From contig WHVA01000504.1 of the NCBI GenBank assembly GCA_015179125.1, forward strand, positions 1 to 64,000: 64,000 bases of DNA. Reading direction: 5' to 3'. The DNA is from Gautieria morchelliformis. Lineage: Eukaryota > Basidiomycota > Agaricomycetes > Gomphales > Gomphaceae. Numbering within the stretch: the stretch's first letter is position 1; each line of letters starts with the position of its first letter. Shown here piece by piece: positions 27,670 to 38,504 of the stretch. The translations under genes and the position numbers were made by a program. The notes under the pieces were generated by a model. It was not told where the DNA came from and searched no databases. It saw only the letters and a program-made list of their open reading frames with translations.

Positions 27670-28480
27670 GGAGCTTCTGGGGACCTTTGGTGGGTCCCCA
27701 GATGCGGATGCACGCCCCTTGGGGCGTGCCGCACCCTCCCCTTGACAGGAGAGCATGGCGGCGGGGACCGCCTCTGGGCCCGCGCGTGAACGCGGATGCG
27801 GCGGTGGGCCAGCCCTGGCATGCCACAGGGGGCCCCAGCAGCCTGGGTGTCTGCTGGGGACCCGGTGCGCCGCGTGGCACCCGCCGCTGACGGGGGCGGC
27901 CCTGCATGCGGCCACGAGCGAGGGTGGGCGGAGCGGCGCTGCGGGCGCGGCTTTCGCAGTGCCCAGCAGCCTCTGGGGGCCCCTTGAGGGCTCCCAGCGG
28001 TGGGTGCACGTCCTTTGGGACATGCAGCACTGTTCCCGCTCACTGGGAACGAGCGGGGCAGCTGGGGCATGCGGATGTCGTTGCGCGGCGTGCGTGACAT
28101 CTGGCCGGCTCTGGGGACCACTGGAGGGTCCCCAGAGGTGGATGCACGCTCTAAGGAGCGCACACCACACCGTTCCCACTCGCTGGGAGCGAGCAGGGTG
28201 GCCCCTGGGGCCGCAGGCGAGGGTGGATGGCCACAGGCGCCGGGCACGGCGTTCGTGATGTTTGGCCGGCTCTGGGGGCCTCTGGAGGGCCCCCAGAGGT
28301 GGATGCATGCTCCAAGGAGCGTGCACCACCGTTCCCGCTCGCTGGGAACGAGCAGGGCGGCCGGTATGGCACCTGGGGCCCGTGGATGACGCTGCGCGGC
28401 AAAGGCGGCTTACGCGGGTCCTTCGCAGCTCTGGGGGGCTCCTGGGGGTTCCCCAGGGTGGATGGACACACCTTGGAGCA
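27670..28480. repeat. GC-rich tandem repeats of 140-160 bp, each with three hairpins
   Basis: Units recur with left stem arms at about 27675, 27971, 28109, 28270 and 28429. Each has hairpin 1 (for example CTCTGGGGACC with GGTCCCCAGAG), hairpin 2 (GCACGCCCC with GGGGCGTGC at about 27710) and hairpin 3 (GTTCCC with GGGAAC). Several stems stay paired although the bases differ between units. A 424-codon minus frame runs through it but is Pro/Arg low complexity. Confidence 0.8.
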
Positions 28481-28570
28481 TGTGCCGTCGTCCGTGTGCG
28501 CCTGGGGCAACATAGAGCACGGATGCGTGGTGTGGGCGGTGGAGGCGGTGTCGGCAAGTGTGGCGTCACG

Positions 28571-28849
28571 TCACGCATCACGCACAGCGTGGCCGACCTG
28601 TCTGGCCGGCTGCTGGAAGGCCTGAGGGTGCTTGAGGTGCCATGGTGCGTGGATGTGTCCCAGAGGGACGCCATCGTGTTTGTCCATGGCCCTGCAGAGG
28701 CTTTGCCAACGCTCCTTGCTGGCCTCTGCCCAGAACCACGCCTCGCTGGGCATCATCTCGCACGCCTTCACCCAGCGAGTGAGCCGTCCCTTCCTCCTCT
28801 CCATCATCGAGTCCAACTCGGACTCGGAATATTCCCGCGATGAAAACAC
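28571..28849 (-). CDS. Possible short protein of the hairpin-array element
   Basis: A 92-codon frame in the element's own orientation, near its 5' LTR, starting MFSSREYSESELDSMMERRK, with ordinary composition for about 70 residues (Trp, Glu, Lys, Met), unlike the Pro/Arg-rich frames of the repeats beside it. It could be a gag remnant or a short leader protein. I recognise no family. The end is in low complexity, so the true stop may differ. Confidence 0.3.
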   Translation of the reverse strand: MFSSREYSESELDSMMERRKGRLTRWVKACEMMPSEAWFWAEASKERWQSLCRAMDKHDGVPLGHIHAPWHLKHPQAFQQPARQVGHAVRDA

Positions 28850-29765
28850 TGCGGTGACAGCGTTATCAATGGTGAACCGCCGTCTGCACTGCAGTCTTTT
28901 TTAAAAGACTGCAGAAGGTTCAAGAGTGGCTTGATACCTGTTTATCACAAGGGCACGCTGAATTCAACCAGTTTGTGGTAATTCAGATGCTACGTAGTGA
29001 CGGCGACAGGTAAAGATTAAGCTGGGGAACCGCCGGTGGTTCCCACGCACTACTATAGAGTGGGGTCTTGTGGACCCCCCCCCCTCTGAATCCACTTCTT
29101 TACAATTGGTCAAACAATGGGCAGAGTGCCTTGCCAATAACATATTAGCAAGTCAAATCAAAAGTAGAGTAACAATAGACAAAATTTATACAACTTCTAT
29201 ATATCAAAACTGATGGTCTGCCACACTTTTTGAAAAATCAACATCCAAGTCCTTCGATTTGGCATGTCACGTGATCTAAGCGCTCGCTTACATCAGGGGT
29301 GCTGGTTCCTGGTGACACTTCTACCTTAATGGACTGAGGTGCACACCCTTGTGTACATGCAAGTCAACAACCCACCACATGCACTGGATCGCACACCGAG
29401 TCATAGAGCCAAGCTGAGGCACCACGCATGCAATAAGGTCCGAGTACTAGCCAAAACTGATTACATGGACCATGGCTCATCTGTAGGGAGCCGGCTGCAT
29501 GGTTCGATATCTATTTAGCATGTATCAAGACTCCTATCACAGTAGTATAAGTCACATGCTTTGTACTGTAGAACGACACACATGAATCTTATCTGTCCGG
29601 CTTCGAGTCACAAGCCGCAGTCCCCTGCGCTCGAGTCAAAGCACACCACAAGTCAAGTCAAGTCTGCCTCTGTGCTCGAGTCAATGCACATTCCCCAAGC
29701 ACTTCTGACATTATAATAATAGACACAACATCAACACAGCTCATCAGATTATTTCTAGGTCATAT

Positions 29766-30780
29766 TTGCAAGCCTTACATATGCTCTACCGTGAGGATGG
29801 TGACTCACTGCATCTCAAATACCACTTAGGTTGCATACAAGGATGTATTTTCCACCTCTTGAGGAACTTGGGACTTACTCAGCTACCAGCACCATGGCTT
29901 AAGACATGCACAATGTCTAGGCCATTTACTGGTAGAGCTAAAAAAAGGAGCAGAGGACAAGTATGTCTTTCCTATTTTCTGATTTGGGTCATCATTCTTT
30001 ATTCACACCTGTTTAGTGAGCCAAATACCATATCTAGGATGGAAGTTGTCACCACTATCCATACTGGACAGGTCGATGGGCCAACGAAGCAACTGAACAT
30101 GGAGTGGATGCAGGATGTGGTATCTGGGAATTGCTGCCTGAGTCTACAACTTCTCACACAGCTCTTAGGAATACACTGGAACACTTTGAGGTATAAGCTG
30201 CAAGAAATGGGACTCAGCCAACGCTTCTCTAGTCTCAATGATATAGATATTGATCTCCTACTTAAACTCTACAAACAGCTTTGTCCAAACTCTGGACTTC
30301 GATATACAATGGGATTCCTAGGTTGCCATGGCATATGGATACAGAAGGAGCATGTCTGAAAATCACTGCAATGAGTTGATGGCCTCGGACAGGCACTCCG
30401 CCTACATGATACACTCCTACACTGCAAATACATTTCCACCATGTCAAATACCATTTGGCACTTTGGTGGCTTGCACAAACTGATTCAGTATGGAATTGGT
30501 ATTCACGGAGGTGTGGATGGACATGATCACACAGTACACAGTTTCGCAACATGAATATTTCATACTCACACTAAGAACAGATAGTTGCACTGCGTGCCAG
30601 CACCAATAATCATGCTACTACCGTCTTGGACTTGTTTTTGAATGCAGCAACTGAGTATGGCTGTCCATCGCATGCCCATGGAGATTGTGGTGGTGAAAAT
30701 ATCAAGCTTGCCATTTGGATGATCATGCACCATGGACCATCACGTGGCTCCTTTATGTGGGGGTCGTAAGTTATTTTGTG
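29766..30780 (+). pseudogene. Decayed integrase-like (rve) gene
   Basis: The first frame is 29766-30359, with VDGPTKQLNMEWM, LGIHWNTLRYKLQEMGLSQ and LRYTMGFLGCHGIWIQKEHV. Later pieces in other frames read LMASDRHSAYMIHSYTA and GENIKLAIWMIMHHGPSRG to 30771. The order (a helix-turn-helix-like start, a GxxRVQ-type block, then the DDE core) resembles the rve-type integrase proteins repeated in agaricomycete genomes; this is from memory. Several stops and frame changes make it a pseudogene. No TIRs were located around it. Confidence 0.5.
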
Positions 30781-30829
30781 CATATTTATCTATCAGTGCT
30801 CATTTCTTGTTTAGGTCAACTCATGCACT

Positions 30830-31987
30830 AGCCACTATTCTTTCAATCATATCCCCCAATGATGGAAAAATTCATCCAATTGCCTTTCATTCCCACACCT
30901 TTTCCGCCCCCGACATTACTGTTCCACTCACATGTCTCACCAGGAAGGGTGCTCCATGGAATTTCACTCCGGAATGCCATTCAGCATTCGAAACCCTCAA
31001 GGTGGCCTTCACTACGGCTCCTATTCTCGGTTTCTGGATTCCTAATGCCCAACTTGTACTCAAAACCAACGCTTCCAACTATGCACTAGCCGCCATTCTT
31101 TCAATCCTATCCCCCGACGATGGAGAAATTCATCTGATTGCTTTTCATTCCCACACCTTTTCCACCCTGGAACTCAACTATGACATCTATGATAAGGAAC
31201 TACTCCCGATCTTTGAAGCTTTTGAAATTTGGCGACACTACCTTGAAGGTCCAACTTATCCCATCAACATTGTCACAGATCATAAAAACCTTGAGTATTT
31301 CATGACTACTAAGATTTTGACTCGCCGTCAAGTCTGCTGGTCTGAATATCTCTCACAGATCAACATGGTGATCCGCTTCCACCCCAGAAAGCTTGGAGCA
31401 ATACCCGATGCACTCACTAGACGTTGGGACGTCTACCCAAAAGAGGGAAGTAGCGACTATGCCAGTGTTAATCTGCACAACTTCTGCCCAGTATTCTCAA
31501 CTGAGCAGCTGGCATCGTCCCTGTGTGCCACAGCATTGCAATTTCCGCTACTCCGTGCCTCTATCATCATGGACACCAAGTCTCTCCATTCAGACACCCA
31601 TTCTGCATTTCGTTCCGACCCCATCTCCACAACCCACCTCAATAACCCAACCAGTCCTGGATGGTCCCTTGATTCCGGTGGATTCCTCCGCTACAAGTCC
31701 CGAATCTATGTTCCAGACACCAATGATCTACAACTCCGCGTACTCTGGCAAAGCCACGATCATCCGCTCTCAGGACACCAAGGCCAAAGCAAGACCCTTG
31801 ACATCATCTGACACACCTACACTTGGCCACTCCTCCGCAGGATGGTCCAAGACTACTGCAAGTCATGCACCACCTGTATGTGCACCAAGCCCCAATGTCA
31901 CAAACCCTATGGCCTCCTGAAGCAACTTCCGATCCTGGAACAGCCCTGGAATTCGATATCCATGGACTTCATCAAGAAACGTCCTAA
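30830..31987 (+). pseudogene. Gypsy-4 remnant: RNase H and integrase N-terminus
   Basis: Plus-strand Gypsy fragment related to Gypsy-1 and -2. The frame through 31811 has TNASNYALAAILSILSPDD, VTDHKNLEYF, FHPRKLGAIPDALTRRWD, then the integrase linker RIYVPDTNDLQLRVLW. Next, after a stop, the zinc region CKSCTTC and SISMDFIKK. A segment of about 257 bp near its start is duplicated in tandem (ATILSIISPNDGKIHPIAFH and AAILSILSPDDGEIHLIAFH). No LTR or RT core is present. It continues at 33981 after a nested insertion. Confidence 0.85.
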
Positions 31988-32316
31988 TGTTGTAAACTGG
32001 TATATATTAGTTCATCTCTGTACTATGTCAGCGCTGCCTGTGTTGCGAACCGGCATTTTCCCAGGCCCATCCACATTAGGATACTCCTATCTAGTTCCCA
32101 CTCCGCAGTCCCCTGACCGAGCGCTCGCATATCCATCACATGTATAAGTAGGTAGTTGCCATAGTTACAACAAATCCAATGGTTTTAGCCCTTCACTCCC
32201 ATGAGGAGTGAGTTAACAGTGTCCTTGCTAGTGTTTCATCTCTTGCGCATTGTGTGTTGTGCTCCATCTCTATCCCTGTCTCCGACCTTTGTCTCCCTCC
32301 TACTACCCAAATAACA
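31988..32316 (+). repeat. 5' LTR of second non-autonomous element
   Basis: 329 bp, nearly identical to 33643-33980; the right copy has a small extra segment (TCCGGTTGAG) near 33862. Confidence 0.88.
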
Positions 32317-32659
32317 GATTAAGAGTCTCGGTCTCGCCGACGGCGAGCTAGATCCGAATACGCTGTGATATCACAAGTACTACGAGTACTACATGCCATC
32401 TCGTACTTTGGGCGCATTTCTCTAGGTGCAAGTCTCTGAATCCTCGATACTCAGACTCACTGACTTGAAGGGGTGGTTTACTCATCATCCTCTCACCCTT
32501 GTGCTCCATCCACCTCTCCCGACTGGCCAGACCTGCCAGTTGTGTCGCCATCGCCATTCGTGATGTGCCACATCACACAGTCGCCGCCATCGTCGACATT
32601 GCCACTGGACTCACGCATCCACCGGCCAGCTCACTCAAGAAAAGCCATGATCATCCAGC

Positions 32660-33060
32660 AGCCTTGATAAGCCCTGCATCTACCCTGGGGAACTCCCACT
32701 GACCCCCCAGGACCATCTGGATGGCGTGTAAGCCTCAACCACCGCCCAACACTCATCCACCATCCCATCTGCATTCCAACTCGCTTCAGGCTAGCGCAGA
32801 CAACGGCACATGCCTCAAGGGGTGTGCATCCGCGTCTGGGAGGCATCAAGAGGCCCCCTAGGCTCATCCGTTCATTGTGCGAGCCGTGCCGACCGTGCAA
32901 CGTCATCCACTCGGGCATCCACCACCCAACTCATTCCAGGTGAGTGGCGATTGTTCTACAGGCCCAGTAGGACCCACATCGACCCTTGGGGACTCTCAAG
33001 AGGTCCCCAAACCCTTCTGGAGGTTCTCTAAGCCGCGCTGGGCGCGCAACTCCATCCACT
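32660..33060. repeat. Hairpin-bearing tandem repeats, about 150-bp period
   Basis: Three degenerate units with stem arms at about 32678, 32835 and 32980. The clearest is TTGGGGACTCTCAAGAGGTCCCCAA-like at about 32980-33007 (arms TTGGGGAC and GTCCCCAA). The arrangement, a G-run arm, a short loop and a C-run arm followed by an ACTC-rich spacer, resembles 27670-28480. Confidence 0.6.
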
Positions 33061-33430
33061 CGCGCCCGCGGCCCCCACTCGCTCCCTCACCTTTTTCACA
33101 CCTCTATATACGACCCATACGATTCTCAGAGGCTGTACCAAACCCTAGGACCACAGTCTGTGCACGCTGCGCCGTTGCCGCTGATTCTTCACCGGCCCTC
33201 ATCCATTCCACGCAGCAATGCCTCTAACCCCTATCCATATGTCCAGCGCTGCAACCACTGCTGTTCCACAGCCTACATGGCTGCTGCTCTCTTTTCCAGC
33301 ATCACCGCGGCCTTTAAATGCAGTTCCAACACAGCCAGTAGCCTCCGCACTATGTCCTTGCCTGCATCCGCTCTGTACACCTCTGCACTGTGCACTGACT
33401 CCCCCTCCACTCTTCTTGTTCGCCAACTTC

Positions 33431-33506
33431 TTTCGATGATCCGATGACCCGATTACACGCACTCTTGCTTTCGATGATCCGATGACCCGATTACACGCGC
33501 TCTTGC
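33431..33506. repeat. 38-bp tandem duplication
   Basis: Two copies of a unit beginning TTCGATGATCCGATGACC and ending TCTTGCT, differing by one or two bases, inside the second non-autonomous element. Confidence 0.85.
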
Positions 33507-33642
33507 TGTCACCGACGCCGTCCTTCCATATCAGCCCCGCATCATCCTCCTTATCTTCAACACATTGCTTAATGATCTAGTTTCATTCGTGCAAACCTCA
33601 TCAAAACCTCATGTTTCGGAGTTGATCAGGTTTGAAGGGGTG

Positions 33643-33980
33643 TGTTGTAAACTAGTATATATTAGTTCATCTCTGTACTATGTCAGTGCTGCCTGTGTCA
33701 CGAACCAGCATTTTCCCAGGCCCATCCGCATTAGGATACTCCTATCTAGTTCCCACTCTGCGGTCCCCTGACCAAGCACTCGCATATCCATCACATGTAT
33801 AAGTAGGTAGTGCCATAGTTACAACAAATCCAATGGTTTTAGCCCTTCACTCCCATGAGGAGTCCGGTTGAGTGAGTTAACAGTGTCCTCGCTAGTGTTT
33901 CGTCTCTTGCACGTTGCGCGTTGTGTTCCATCTCTATCTCTGTCTCTGACCTTCATCTCCCTCCTACTACCCAAATAACA
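33643..33980 (+). repeat. 3' LTR of second non-autonomous element
   Basis: 338 bp; partner of 31988-32316. Confidence 0.88.
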
Positions 33981-34143
33981 CCTAAGTCATCTGGCTATGA
34001 TACCATTCTAGTTATCGTTGACCGCCTTACCAAGCAGTCTATCTTTATTCTGACCTACGACACCATCACTTCTGCCCAGCTCACACAGCTCTTCATGGTC
34101 CACATCGTTTCCAAGCACGGAATCCCCTCCCATGTTTCTTAGG
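33981..34143 (+). pseudogene. Gypsy-4 integrase core, continuation
   Basis: Continues the frame broken at 31987: YDTILVIVDRLTKQSIFILT, then HIVSKHGIPSHVS and a stop at 34139-34141. Only the first Asp region of the DDE core and its flank survive. About 145 bp of unassigned sequence separates it from the Copia LTR. Confidence 0.8.
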
Positions 34144-34289
34144 ATGATGCACATCAGGAAGCAATTGCTGGCTTCAAGAAGACAGTGGTCAGTGACAATG
34201 AGGGCAGTAGTAGTAAGATATGGCTTACTTTGAAATATTTATTTGATGTCCACTAATCAAGATATACGCAGAGTCGGAAAGGGGGTAAG

Positions 34290-35349
34290 TTTTGTGATTA
34301 AAACATTAGATTGTGCCTTTAGCAAATAATTTCTATTGCTCAGTGGTTGGGACCACTATATCTGTCCCTCTCTTGTGTGCTGACTAAGCCTCCCGAGGCG
34401 CGTCCGGCACTGATGGATGAAGGTCACGTGACCGCGTTGACAAGAGAATGGTGTCGATCTAGAGGATAACTAAGTCAAAAAGCTTCACTTTTGAGGTAGT
34501 CTAGAGTAAACAATAATAGTGAACTCTCAACGAAGAATTGGAGTAAACTATCGAGATTTAGGTTCTGTAGCTCTCAAACAAGACTACAGTCACTTCAAGG
34601 GGTGAAACAGTTGATTCTGGATGATTGATTCATACATTTGTAGTAGCTACTTATACTATACTAGTGGTAACTACTAGTGTTCGAGATAGTGAGTCAATGG
34701 GTCGAAAAACTACTTGAAACTAGAAGGATGACTACTTATAGTCATAAAATCATGGGAGTGATGGGGATAGTGTCAGGGGTGTTAAGCTTTGGAATAGAGT
34801 CTTGTACCTATTATACAAAGCCCCTGTCTACATGGTGTCAAGATAGTAGTCAGCTGGTCGTGTCATGGAGCTCAATAGAAAATAGAAATCAAATCCCTCC
34901 TGCCTAGCATAAATGCTAGTCTTGGTGATGGGGCCGCTGTCTCTGGGCCTCTTCTGTGGGGCAGCTGATTGAGCACATGTATTAGGAATGACATTCTGTA
35001 GTCATTCCGTGACATCCGGTGCTCCTGTGCAGTCTACACTCCTCTGCAGCGTTTAGTGCCTGCACCTCCTCGGTTCCTGTGGCCTGGCGCCTGTTGATGT
35101 CATGGCCGATACCATCAGTCGATAGGTGCGCTATCTCTGATCGGCCACACGTGGTCGACGCCCGTATCCCTGTATCTTATCTGATCTATAGATAAGATAG
35201 CTGTTTGTGATTTCATGTATCTGTCGTCTGTGTCGATGTCCGTCGTATGTGTCATTCCTATCTTTTTAGTATTTTTTTCTTTTCTTCTTTTATTAGTTTC
35301 TTTGTATACATAGATGACTTAAAATAGAATAGTTGTGTATATCACAACA
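34290..35349 (-). repeat. Copia 3' LTR
   Basis: About 1,060 bp; aligns along its length with the solo LTR 42486-44002 once the 450-bp insertion there is removed. The left edge is approximate; the right edge ATCACAACA is set by the PPT. Confidence 0.75.
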
Positions 35350-35356
35350 CACCCCC

Positions 35357-37447
35357 TCAAACATGTGAGATCCTGAGGGAATCGAGGGTAGAGACATGTT
35401 TGCATGGTGATAGAGCTTTTGTTAAGATATCAGCGAGGTTACTGAGTGTAGAAATATAATGGAGCTTAATATTTCCATTGGCGATCTGATCTTGTGTAGT
35501 GATAGTGGACGTCAATGTGTTTCGTTCGGGTGTTGCTGATGTCATTCTCAGAGTGCGCGATGAAGGACTGGTTGTCGGTGAATAAGGGAATTGGAATGAA
35601 ATTGATTTTGAAATCCTTGGCGAGTCGTATTAACCAGATCCCTTTGGCTGATGTGAAGGAGCTGGCAACTAGTTCTGATTCCATCGACAATTGGGTGACA
35701 AGCCCCTGTTTCTTGGAAGCCCATGAAATGGGTGATCCATTGAAGGTAAAAATCCACCCTGATGTTGACTTCCTGTCGTTCGGATCTCCTGCAAAATCCG
35801 CGTCTGTGAAGCCGGTGAGGTTGTGTGCGTACCCTTCTACTCCCTCACCCTCCTGTTTGAAAAGGATTCCGTGGTCTCAGGTTGTAGAAGGTATTGTACG
35901 ATTCGTTTAGCTGCTTCCCAATGCTGAAGTGATGGTTTCGACATGAACTGAGCACATTTATTCGTGGCATAGGAGATATCTGGTCGAGTGGCAATGGCAC
36001 AGTAATTGATGCTTCCTATGAGGGAGGCATATGGTATGTCAATATGTGTGTCACTGATGGATGATTTTTGGAATTTAGTGGCATTATCCATTGGTGATGT
36101 GGTGGGTTTTCCAATCACTATATTGAATCCCCTCGCAACCGTGTTGATGAATGCAGGTTGCGATATGTGTATTGTGCCTGCCTCTCAATCACATTTGATC
36201 TTAACTCCTAGTAATTGCTCTGGGGTTCTGAGGTCTTGGATATCAAATGATCCACCTATGTCTCGGATCATTTGATCCATAGACTCTGTGGAATTAGCGG
36301 CGAGGAGCCCATCATCAACATACCATCCGGCCAGTTCGATTGAGTGCTGGTCCCTGAACCGGAAGAATACGGTGGAGTCGGCGTGTCCTGCTGTGAAACC
36401 TAATGCCTCTAATCCTCTTTTTAGAGTCTGATGCCAGACTCGTCCTGACTGTTTGAGCCTATATATGCCTTTGTGCAATTTACACACAAGGTGTTCCTGC
36501 CCCTTGATGATGAAGCCCTCGGGTTGGCACATGTATACGTCGTCCTCGAGTTTCCCGTTAAGGTATGCACCTTTGGTATCAATGTGTCGTAATTCAAGAT
36601 CATATCTGCAAGTAATGGCGAGGATGAGTCTGATGGTCATGAACCTGATAGTAGGTGAGAATGTCTCATTGTAATCGAGCCCTTCAATCTGTGTGAATCC
36701 TTGTGCGACGAGTCTCAATTTGAATTTATCAACTGCTCCTAGATTGTCTCACTTGATTCTGAAGACCCATCTGTTTCCAACAATATTGGTGTTGGGAGGT
36801 CTCTCTACTAGTGTCCAGGTGTGGTAACCCATGAGGGTGTCATATTCCGCCTGACACGAAGGTCTCCAGTATTCTGCTTCTGGTGAGTTCATCGCTTCTC
36901 TATAACTGTCTGGCTCATCTTCAGCTAGGGTCATGAATATACTCTCTGTGTATTTGAGATCTGCTATCCCAAAGGCCATTGCGGCCATCTCCACTTGCAT
37001 CGTCTGTAGACATTTGCCCCATCCATATGTGGAATTATTGGGGTCGAACCACGGACCTTGTTCAAAATCCTTGGGTGTGTGCTCTGTCTCATCCGATCCT
37101 TCATTCGAAGTGACATCATTGTTGGATTCACTTGGCATGTGATTGGATTCATATTCATCAGTGGAGATCGGTGCATATCTCGATGGCGTGGATGTGATGC
37201 ATGGATCTTGATTCAGTGTGTCGGATAGATTTGATGATGGTATCGTGGCTTGAGTGATAGTGGTAATCAGATTCTTTGTCCAAAGATCGGGTAAGTCATC
37301 ATTATCTGTCGCATGTATGGTGACTCTTTCAATATGATTGGACTCATCGAATATAACGTCCCTCGCTTTCAGGACGGTATGGGTTCGCAGTATCCACACT
37401 TTGTACGCCTTCGAGTTGTTATAGTATCCTATGAAAATGCCTTCCAC
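35357..37447 (-). pseudogene. Copia reverse transcriptase and RNase H
   Basis: Minus-strand frames 37447-36749, 36718-36185, 36118-35837 and 35757-35357. Seen: SYREAMNSPEAEYWR at the RT start, MRLVAQGFTQIEGLDYNETF, LNGKLEDDVYMCQPEGF, catalytic GWYVDDGLLAAN, then KCAQFMSKPSLQHWEAAKRI and the RNase H block ESELVASSFTSAKG. Stops and frame changes between blocks make it inactive. Confidence 0.88.
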
Positions 37448-37919
37448 TGACTTGAATTGATTTTTCAGTCATGTCGCCTTTGGTATGAGTGCCCAACATT
37501 TCGATCCATAGATCCTGAACCAGTCGATCTTGGGTTTCGTACCCCAGAGTGCTTCCTGAGGTGAGATTCCAAGTTGTGAGTGTAGGATCTGATTTCTGAC
37601 AAAGTTGATCATATGCCCGACACCCAAAACCTCCCCGTAAGGCCAACATCATGTCTGATTGTAAGTGCTCCTTCTTGGAGTGTTCTGTTATATCACTCAG
37701 CGATGCCATTGTGCTCAGGTGTGTGTGGGGAAGTGGTTTCATGGATTATGCCAGACTTAGCGCATATGTCCTGGAATTCCTTCCCAATGTATTCTCCTCC
37801 ATTATCACTTCTGATCCTCTTGATAGTGGCATTCTTTTGCCTCGATAACCAGACTGTGTACAGTCTGAATGAAGCGGCTACGGTGGCACATTCCTTGTTT
37901 TTGAGGAAATCAATGTTGG
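37448..37919 (-). pseudogene. Copia integrase core
   Basis: Minus-strand reading of 37919-37448 contains IRSDNGGEYIGKEF and the HTPEHNGIAE-like region with a stop, then the C-terminal ITPQEALWG-type block. It adjoins the Gypsy-2 LTR at 37925 and continues at 53780. Confidence 0.75.
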
Positions 37920-37924
37920 CAAGG

Positions 37925-38394
37925 TGTCAAGACCCGTTCCCGAGTCTGGACCTGAGGCCTCGGCCTTGGTTCTCGCTCGGGAACCTTCCGGCTTAACTCA
38001 GGTTCCCTATCGGTTCATCATTCATCCTGATCCCCTTTCCTAGATAGTCCTGTTCCATTTCTGATGATCGTCCGTCAACCCTGCTTCCTGCTCAATACGG
38101 GCATTGATGCCCTCTTTCCGTTCCTTGCAATTAGTATAAACCCCCCGTCATGTACGCTAATTCCTCAGTTCTGATATCAACTTAGATTCCTCGTATCTTC
38201 CGCTCCTCTGTCTGATTCTCGTTCTGAACCTCGGCTTCTAGCCGAACCTGTCCCCGAATCCGTTTCCCGAAATCAGGGCGGAACACTGTAGTGGGCGCAA
38301 CCTACGAAGTTGAAGCCAAGTCCTGTTTCCAAACTTCGGTTATCCTCGGCTCGGCCCTCGGGTTGAGTCTTAAGTACAACTTACGTTCTTAACA
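37925..38394 (+). repeat. Gypsy-2 5' LTR
   Basis: 470 bp, TGTCAAGACCCG to GTTCTTAACA; partner of 53301-53774. The first bases differ (TGTC versus TGTT). Confidence 0.93.
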
Positions 38395-38504
38395 GTATAT
38401 CAGAACTCTACACACACAGTTGTTCGATATGCCTATCACTAGATCTTACACCTGTGCCCGCGGTAGCCACGTCACCCCAACCATAGAGGCCCGCCGCGCA
38501 TGAA

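Larger units (their letters stand above)
26381..29104 (-). mobile_element. Non-autonomous LTR element carrying a hairpin array
   Basis: 2,724 bp bounded by TG...CA and 5-bp TSD ATTGG (26376-26380 and 29105-29109). LTRs at 26381-26574 and 28939-29104. On the minus strand a PPT-like tract (AAGGGGAGGG) lies against the left LTR, and GGTATCAAGCCACTC follows the right LTR, resembling the initiator-tRNA primer site used by many Copia elements. The interior encodes no recognisable retrotransposon enzyme; it holds a chain of stem-loops and tandem repeats. It sits inside the TIR element 25986-29326. Confidence 0.75.
25986..29326. mobile_element. TIR DNA element (MITE type) interrupted by an LTR element
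   Basis: The left end AGGTAGAAGACACCAGGAA and the right end (reverse complement AGGTAGAAGTGTCACCAGGAA) are inverted repeats of over 30 bp, flanked by TA on both sides (25984-25985 and 29327-29328), suggesting a Tc1/mariner-like TA duplication. Without the inserted LTR element it is about 0.6 kb and aligns with 13834-14531. No gene of its own. Confidence 0.65.
31988..33980 (+). mobile_element. Second non-autonomous LTR element (1,993 bp)
   Basis: TSD CCTAA (31983-31987 and 33981-33985) within Gypsy-4 integrase. LTRs 31988-32316 and 33643-33980, from TGTTGTAAAC to CAAATAACA. A purine tract (TTTGAAGGGGTG) precedes the right LTR. No gene inside; instead there are three degenerate repeats of about 150 bp that fold as hairpins (32660-33060) and a 38-bp tandem pair. 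Cutting it out rejoins the integrase frame exactly. Confidence 0.88.

Noticed and set aside
27670-28480. CRISPR-like spaced repeats
   Set aside because: The units are long, degenerate and contiguous, with no constant spacer-repeat pattern, and the DNA is eukaryotic.
27400-28674. A 424-codon open frame on the minus strand
   Set aside because: It runs through GC-rich tandem repeats where several frames on both strands are open; composition is Pro/Arg/His low complexity and follows the repeat period, so it is explained by the hairpin units.
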